From the NCBI GenBank assembly GCA_037693485.1, contig CM075354.1, forward strand, positions 60,001,501-60,065,500: DNA of 64,000 nucleotides. The letters are read 5' to 3'. A program made the translations under genes and the position numbers. Below are positions 58,420-64,000 of the stretch, in pieces. The stretch is from Kitagawia praeruptora. Taxonomy: Eukaryota > Streptophyta > Magnoliopsida > Apiales > Apiaceae. The notes under the pieces were generated by a model. It had not been told where the DNA came from, did not search any database, and was given only the letters and a program-made list of their open reading frames with translations. Each line of letters starts with the position of its first letter. Position 1 is the stretch's first letter.

Positions 58420-58621
58420 GGGTGAGGATCCTTTGTCTCCTTCATTGTGTCCCCTTCTGTGTCCCCTATACAAAATGATGCCCTGACGGGGCCCATTGTA
58501 AGGAAAATGAAAATAAAATATTTTATTTCCATTTATCTTACAATGGGCCCCGCCAGGGGCACCCATTTTGTATAAGGGACACAGAAGGGGACACAATGAA
58601 GGGGACAGAGGATCCTGGCTC
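58420..58621. mobile_element. Mutator-like MITE at the UGT C terminus
   Basis: The 9-bp duplication GACAAAAAT lies at 58411-58419 and 58622-58630. The ends are GGGTGAGGATCC and, inverted, GAGCCAGGATCC. About 95 bases on each side form a long stem (CTTCATTGTGTCCCCTTCTG on both arms, inverted) around an AT-rich centre. The element is 202 bp. Confidence 0.92.
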
Positions 58622-58834
58622 GACAAAAATATTTACAATGCAATTACATTGAATAAATATTTTTTTTGGTCAGATACCTGAATCAGTATTAGATGAAATA
58701 ATATGAACTCTTTTTTTGTTTTTCTTTTACTTTACATACAGAGGATTATAAAATTTAGTGTATACACGGAAAAATCAAAACAGAGAAGATGGATGTCGCA
58801 CCTCTAAACCCTCATTTGTGCACTGAACTCTAAA

Positions 58835-59161
58835 ATGTTTGATAACCAACTCGTTGTACAGCGTCTTTGTCGCTTAGACCAAATTCGACATTACTACACA
58901 GTTCTGCAGGTGATAAAGCTAATGAAATGGGAGTTCGAATAGATTGGGAAGTTTGTCAGGGTTCAACTATTTGTTTTTTTAATTTTTACAGAAATTCGGA
59001 CTTAATTCTGGTCTCAGAAAGATCAATACCAGTAGTTATGTAAATTCTGATACTGAAACAGGTTTACCTTTTTCTGGTCCTTCTTTTGGAAATCCAGTTG
59101 TCCCTAGAAGAAGCTTATTTTTGAATTTAAATAGGGAAGGTATTAAGAGAGGACTTTGCTA
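58835..59161 (+). pseudogene. Two-exon gene fragment of unknown family
   Basis: An ATG at 58835 opens 25 codons (MFDNQLVVQRLCRLDQIRHY) to a donor at 58910. An 82-base intron ends at 58991 (TTTTTACAG), and an in-phase exon goes on (KFGLNSGLRKINTSSYVNS) to a TGA/TAA region near 59160. The splice signals and composition look like a host gene. The family is not recognised. It stands at the head of the segment duplicated from 51980-52690. Confidence 0.45.
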
Positions 59162-59828
59162 ATATGGGATGATTTAGAATCTGTAGTTAATGTTACTATT
59201 AGAAGCAATAGTCTTGGAAATGGAAATGTGAAGATTGATGGCAGGGGACTTGGATTCAAAGAAGGAACGCGACGTTGTTATCATTAGGACCAAGTGTTGG
59301 AGGCTCCCTTCAACTAAAGCTTACAGGGGGGCTATTCAAGATCAGTTGGTTTCAAGTCTGATGGTTCTGTTCTGTCCATCTGGATGCTAAGTTTTGAAGG
59401 GTACCAAAATGGGGGATGACACTTTTGGATATCGGGTCATATTAGTCTTCGTAATTGTGTCAATTGTAGTGAAACTGGGACAAATTGCATTTAAATATGC
59501 ACCAGCAACTATGCAAAGTATTCTGAATCCTTACTGGCCCTCTTGCAAATATGCAAGGAGCTATTTTCAATAGTAGGATCAATTCGCAATAGCTGAATAG
59601 ATCAAACAAGAGTCCTGCTAATTCATATATTGCAGTAGTACTAGTAGAGGTACTTCAAATTTCCATATATTGCAGTAGTACTAGTAGAGGTACTTCAAAT
59701 TTTGATGAGAATGCTTAAAGAGAAGATCATTTTGTTGAAATTAGCTTAATACCTGTATCACTGTTTGATGCATGATGCAAAAGTTTTTGAAATGATGATA
59801 GATGTTACGTGCATAAATTGAAAAAAGC
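59162..59828 (+). pseudogene. Unidentified gene fragment, copy 3
   Basis: It parallels 51980-52690 in order, with a short internal duplication at 59625-59700 (ATATTGCAGTAGTACTAGTA twice). The coding sense is broken in all frames. Confidence 0.5.
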
Positions 59829-60064
59829 ATCAGTACACTACCTTCTTTTTTTTTGGACCAAATGCATTATTTCATTAAAAGTAACATGATATAGTCAGAA
59901 CAAATTTCCAACTGCCATTACAACCAGATTGAGAAACAAATAACAAACTAAATATAATTAGCTGATTTGTTTTCTGATCGTTTAACACATAGAATTTAAA
60001 AATTCTTGAAATTAAAAACGAAGTCGAAGACATCCCGAGCAATCCATATTGTTCCAACATCCCG

Positions 60065-60549
60065 TGACACAAAACGGAAGCCAAGGAAAAGCAAGCGCTA
60101 AACCTTAAAGGACTCTTACACGAGAAATCCTTGATAAACCTTGAATCCACAAGGCGATCCTTGAATCCACAAGGAATTTCTTGAATCCACAAGAAAGAAG
60201 AGAAAACTCTTAGGGTTTTAATTTCAATAAAAAGATTCATCGTCTGTTACATTATTAGATAGTTTATATAGGGATGTAAAACCCTAAAGCAAAATAAAAA
60301 CAAATTCTAATTAAAACTAAATACTAATTAAAATAAGCGTGATCATGCAGCTTTAGACGTGAGCATGCACAATCTCCCCAATATCTCACTAAAAGTCTCT
60401 GCCAATATTTTCCAATTTAGCATGATCATGTCATTAAGCAACGTGCTCATGCCATCAAGCATCCTCAGCAGCGTGCTCATGCATTTATTTTGTTATTGTC
60501 TTCTCGCGAGTCATGAGCCTCGATTAGCATTGAAAATCCTCCTACATCA
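60065..60549 (-). repeat. 3' LTR of the short Gypsy element
   Basis: 485 bp with several GTGCTCATGC and GATCATG words near 60340-60485. Confidence 0.94.
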
Positions 60550-60560
60550 GTCTCCTTCAC

Positions 60561-61829
60561 TTATGAAGAACTCGACCCCGAGTTCTCATCTACAATAAGA
60601 ACTGCATCCGGTAGCTGTTTATCTCTCCATGGTGGTATTCCAATAGGAAAAGGCCTTAGTGGAACTTTATACCTGAACTCCTCAACAAGATCAATATTTT
60701 GTAATGACAACACTTGAGTTAGGCCAACGACATCGTGATTAACCATTGTCACACCATAAACCGCAAATAAAGATGAAATCAAGACACCTTTATCATTTGA
60801 TAGATACACAATATATGCCATGTTATCATTCATGAGCTCAGTTGTCTTCTCCCTACTTTTATGACTTAAGTTCAAATCAAACTGATATGGCTTATACAAT
60901 ACATTCTGACAAACATCCACATCATTCTCATCAAAAGTTATGGTATCCTTGTATTTTCCATCATCCAAATAAATAACATAATTTTTACTTACAGTAATGT
61001 CGACCCACGGGTTGTTCCACCAAATTTTGACTTGTAACAGTGTCTGAATAAAGTTTTGTTGTTCTTTGTCATCCACCAATATAAAAGTGCCCAAGGATAG
61101 ATTGTTCACACCTTCTACATGTGATTCAACATCATTTGCATCTGCATAGACATTCTCAATATATTCTTTTGTGTGCTCATATACATCCTCATTCTTGTCT
61201 TTTTGTTTGACCATATCCACTGTCACAAAATCAGTAGACATATATTCTTTGCAATTCACTATCTCACACTCATCTTCAACTATTCCCACCTCCAAAAGAC
61301 TGTCTTGTTTTGGTTGAGAACATTCATCAAACACATTATCAACGTGACAAGACTCATAAGGTTGAACAATATCATCATCTTGCTTTCGCTTTGTATGCAT
61401 CTTAGACTCATAGTCCTCTGGTAAAAACCTCTCCATCATCAACTGTCTCATTCGTCGCCATGTTCTAATCGGTTCTTTCCTTTGCCTCTTTCTTTGCAAA
61501 ACCAAATTATCCCACCAAGTTGCCGCGGTACTCTTTAACTTGATAGATACCATCTTCACCTGCTTACTCTCAAGAACACCCATAACATCAAAGAATCGAT
61601 CAACATCAATATGCCAATTCAGAAATTCATCAACTCCAAGAGACCCATAGAATAATGGTATATCAACATCATTGTTATTGAGCCGATTACCTATAATTGA
61701 CTCCGAGCCCGAATTCTCACCTACATGATATTTCCTGCCTCGAAGGACTCGATTCCGATCTTCTCTTTCACCACTACGTTTCTTGTTGTTATTCATCTTG
61801 TCCGTCAACGTAGTCATCCTGTCTGTCAA
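60561..61829 (-). CDS. Gag-derived ORF with an unrelated acidic C-terminal part
   Basis: An intact 422-codon frame. Residues about 50-145 are a retrotransposon gag domain of the chromovirus-like kind (DIPLFYGSLGVDEFLNWHID, KSTAATWWDNL, MMERFLPEDYESKM). No zinc knuckle, protease or RT follows. Instead a roughly 200-residue acidic part (rich in Asp, Glu and Val) runs to a closing segment, IPPWRDKQLPDA. The frame stops about 12 bases before the 3' LTR. It is open in spite of lacking pol, so it is either very young or kept in a propagating non-autonomous family. The function of the acidic part is unknown. Confidence 0.75.
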   Translation of the reverse strand: MTDRMTTLTDKMNNNKKRSGEREDRNRVLRGRKYHVGENSGSESIIGNRLNNNDVDIPLFYGSLGVDEFLNWHIDVDRFFDVMGVLESKQVKMVSIKLKSTAATWWDNLVLQRKRQRKEPIRTWRRMRQLMMERFLPEDYESKMHTKRKQDDDIVQPYESCHVDNVFDECSQPKQDSLLEVGIVEDECEIVNCKEYMSTDFVTVDMVKQKDKNEDVYEHTKEYIENVYADANDVESHVEGVNNLSLGTFILVDDKEQQNFIQTLLQVKIWWNNPWVDITVSKNYVIYLDDGKYKDTITFDENDVDVCQNVLYKPYQFDLNLSHKSREKTTELMNDNMAYIVYLSNDKGVLISSLFAVYGVTMVNHDVVGLTQVLSLQNIDLVEEFRYKVPLRPFPIGIPPWRDKQLPDAVLIVDENSGSSSS

Positions 61830-61949
61830 AACCTTGAGAGTCGCGGTAAAAGCCGTCGTAATCTCTGCAAGATATTTTTTGGTAATTGGTTCGTCTCCAA
61901 TAATGAATCAATAGCGAAAAGACAGGATAAAGCCTGCTCTGATACCAAC

Positions 61950-62434
61950 TGACACAAAACGGAAGCCAAGGAAAAGCAAGCGCTAAACCTTAAAGGACTC
62001 TTACACGAGAAATCCTTGATAAACCTTGAATCCACAAGGCGGTCCTTGAATCCACAAGGAATTTCTTGAATCCACAAGAAAGAAGAGAAAACTCTTAGGG
62101 TTTTAATTTCAATAAAAAGATTCATCGTCTGTTACATTATTAGATAGTTTATATAGGGATATAAAACCCTAAAGCAAAATAAAAACAAATTCTAATTAAA
62201 ACTAAATACTAATTAAAATAAGCGTGATCATGCAGCTTTAGACGTGAGCATGCACAATCTCCCCAATATCTCACTAAAAGTCTCTGCCAATATTTTCCAA
62301 TTTAGCATGATCATGTCATTCAGCAACGTGCTCATGCCATCAAGCATCCTCAGCAGCGTGCTCATGCGTTTATTTTGTTATTGTCTTCTCGCGAGTCATG
62401 AGCCTCGATTAGCATTGAAAATCCTCCTACATCA
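61950..62434 (-). repeat. 5' LTR of the short Gypsy element
   Basis: 485 bp, next to the primer site at plus-strand 61933-61949. Confidence 0.94.
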
Positions 62435-62514
62435 TCCCGGAAAGCAGCAGCATCACAAATGACTATATCACATAAAAACAATTGTTAGCCCAGTGTTCAA
62501 AAACCCAAAGTGTA

Positions 62515-62635
62515 GGAGCGACACCCCAGCTATCTACATGCCGGATACCAGCTATAGACTTGCCGAAAATGGATTCTTCACCCCAGCTATCTACATGCCG
62601 GATACCAGCTATAAACATGCCGAAAGTGAAAACCG
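62515..62635. repeat. Two tandem copies of a roughly 58-bp unit
   Basis: CACCCCAGCTATCTACATGC and GGATACCAGCTATA occur twice in tandem inside the LINE-like element. Confidence 0.85.
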
Positions 62636-63119
62636 ATAACAAATGAACAATCTTTAATTGTGAAAGGTGAGCTCTTGCAATAATCACCACAAATCCAATT
62701 TCAATGCGGTTTTTTCAGATTCTCCAAAACATCAACAAAATCATTTTCAACAAAACCCCGCTCACAATTAAGAAGCGAAAACCAAAACTCTCACTTAGGA
62801 GATAGGAGAGACATAAAACCACCCAAAAAGATGGACGAAAATAATCAAAATCCCACCCAGAGATGAAGATTAATGAACTTATTAACAAGAAAACAGAGAA
62901 AAGATGGGGTAGATCTAGAAGAGGGGAAAGAAAGGTGAGGATGAAGAGGGGGACGGATGAGAAAAGATGAGGAAGGGGGAGGGCGGCGTCAGATAGGTTA
63001 GAGGGAGAGAAGAGAGTCGACTCTCATAAGCCCTAAATCTTTGAATCCTTGCCGGTGTTAAAATTATCAGTACACTACCTTAATCCAAAATAACTTGTAC
63101 ATTTTGACATTACTGACGG

Positions 63120-64000
63120 ATTTCTTTTAATCTATACTATTATATAAATTCCGAAACATTGAAAGTTTTGGTACCTGTTTTTTGGTACTAAGTGAATTTA
63201 CTTATTTACCCTTCATTATAAAAAAATATGTATATGATATCTATACTATTAAAACTTCTAAAATAAATAATAACATAATATAAATTAATGGTAAGTAGTC
63301 AATTGCCTTTTTTCGCATTTACTTTTAATTGAAGATATTACCTTTTATTAACTCCTAAAAACATCAATCGCATCATATCTTCCAATCATTAGTATTTTCT
63401 TCCAAATTAAAACACGTTACCCTTTTAATTTAAAACTAATCTTATAATCATTAATATATTAAAAGTCTGACTTCGAGTGGGTTTTTGATGGTTTTGATTA
63501 CATATGTGCATAGATTGGTGCATATAAAGATGTTGTGTATATGTATAGATTAATATAATATCATATTTTTTAATTATTAATAAATGTATTAAAAATATGT
63601 ATACGCTGTTTATAATAAGAAAACATTAGCCGAAACATTAAAAATTTTGGAACTTATTTTTTGGTATATGTTTCTTAGTATATCGTGAATTTACTTATTT
63701 AACCTTTATTATAAAAAATATATATACAATATCTATACTATTAAAACACCTAAAATAAATAATAACATAATATAATTGCGGTAATTAGTCGATTGTGTTT
63801 TTCACATTTACTTTTAGTTGAAGATATTACCTTTTATAAATACCTAAAAACATCAATCATATCATATCTTCCAATCATATCATATCTAGCAATAATTAAT
63901 ATATACCAAAAAATTTCACATCATATCTTCTAATCATTAACAAAATATAATAAAAATATGTATACTACGAATAATGACCATTAGATTTTTATTTTTTTAG
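63120..64000. repeat. AT-rich tandem duplication, possible Helitron-like end
   Basis: The block around 63130-63370 recurs at about 63610-63870: CCGAAACATT, GTGAATTTACTTATTT, ATCTATACTATTAAAAC, AAATAAATAATAACATAATA and GAAGATATTACCTTTTAT. The opening TCTATACTATTATATAAA resembles the 5' end of some plant Helitrons, but no 3' hairpin with CTRR is seen before the window ends. No gene. Confidence 0.45.

Larger units (their letters stand above)
54184..58425 (+). pseudogene. UDP-glycosyltransferase (family 1, UGT73-like), broken
   Basis: The two coding blocks, 54184-55312 and 58118-58425, join across an LTR element. Residue His23 in LPHFTSSHLMP is at the place of the catalytic His. SPDCIFSDMCFPW holds the region of the paired Asp. 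The PSPG box runs from WAPQIKILNHMAVGGFMTHC onward through HCGWNSELEA and then GVPLITW, where the insertion falls; PLFAEQFYNE resumes after it. Such enzymes transfer a sugar from UDP-sugar to small plant metabolites in the cytosol; the acceptor cannot be told. Damage is a TAA at 54745-54747, the 2.8-kb LTR insertion, and a Mutator-like MITE at the C terminus, which supplies the final TGA (58423-58425). The rest of the frame is well kept, so loss is recent. Confidence 0.93.
60065..62434 (-). mobile_element. Short Gypsy-type LTR element with one ORF
   Basis: LTRs 60065-60549 and 61950-62434 (485 bp each) read TGACACAAAACGG to CCTCCTACATCA. TCCCG is duplicated at 60060-60064 and 62435-62439. On the minus strand GTTGGTATCAGAGCAGG follows the 5' LTR. 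About four LTR differences are seen. It has gag-like coding only, so it is non-autonomous. Confidence 0.94.
59845..63065 (-). mobile_element. LINE/SINE-like element split by an LTR element
   Basis: The 16-bp duplication ATCAGTACACTACCTT lies at 59829-59844 and 63066-63081. On the minus strand the element ends in a run of A (59845-59855) after AATGCATTTGGTCC, a 3' end typical of plant LINEs. Without the LTR element it is about 850 bp. No RT is present. The 5' part is CT-rich on the minus strand (62880-63020). It is a non-autonomous, target-primed insertion. Confidence 0.8.

Overview
The window is nuclear DNA of a flowering plant, most likely a eudicot. It holds intron-bearing plant genes with GT-AG junctions, plant-type Copia, Gypsy, LINE, hAT, Mutator, Stowaway and Tourist-like elements, and AT-rich intergenic DNA. 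Family-level placement is not possible from sequence alone; an asterid such as an Apiaceae is only a guess. Two host genes look functional: the 5' third of 5-oxoprolinase (OXP1, minus strand, running off the left edge) and a complete 12-exon COG8 (Golgi tethering complex subunit, 586 codons, plus strand). Two more host loci are dead: an MFS/nodulin-like transporter (NFD4-like, minus strand, 23585-50999) and a UDP-glycosyltransferase (plus strand, 54184-58425).

Layout. 1-1500: OXP1 5' part with a 5'UTR intron. 2022-5555: coding-free Copia-type LTR element carrying a hAT MITE and a low-complexity insertion. 6095-7055: tandem duplication whose second copy caught a 3-bp-TSD MITE. 7176-10623: a MITE split by a 5'-truncated L1-type LINE with an intact RT/RNase H frame. 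10667-11057: Stowaway MITE. 12415-20597: COG8. 20939-23501: three MITEs or foldbacks. 23585-50999: the transporter pseudogene, blown apart by two retroelement insertions. One is Copia-A (24570-43160), which contains Copia-B (29449-42617), which contains a Gypsy gag-protease element (33934-41936). The other is Copia-C (43689-50861), inserted separately near the start of the gene. 51230-52700: repeats and gene fragments. 52918-54049: three nested palindromic elements just upstream of the UGT. 54184-58425: UGT pseudogene, interrupted inside its PSPG box by a young coding-free LTR element (55313-58112) and ended by a Mutator-like MITE (58420-58621). 58835-59830: gene fragments duplicated from 51980-52690. 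59845-63065: LINE-like element split by a short LTR element with a gag-derived ORF (60065-62434). 63120-64000: AT-rich tandem repeats.

Almost every insertion still has readable target-site duplications, so the order of events can be reconstructed. In the transporter, LTR divergence falls from outer to inner element (about 4%, then 1.7%, then 0.2% by eye). The least expected signals are three. Copia-C has no tRNA-type primer binding site; the segment after its 5' LTR is instead a perfect 15-nt reverse complement of a stretch inside its own LTR. The LTR element in the UGT carries an array of short hairpins whose paired arms covary. The UGT frame ends on a stop codon supplied by a MITE.
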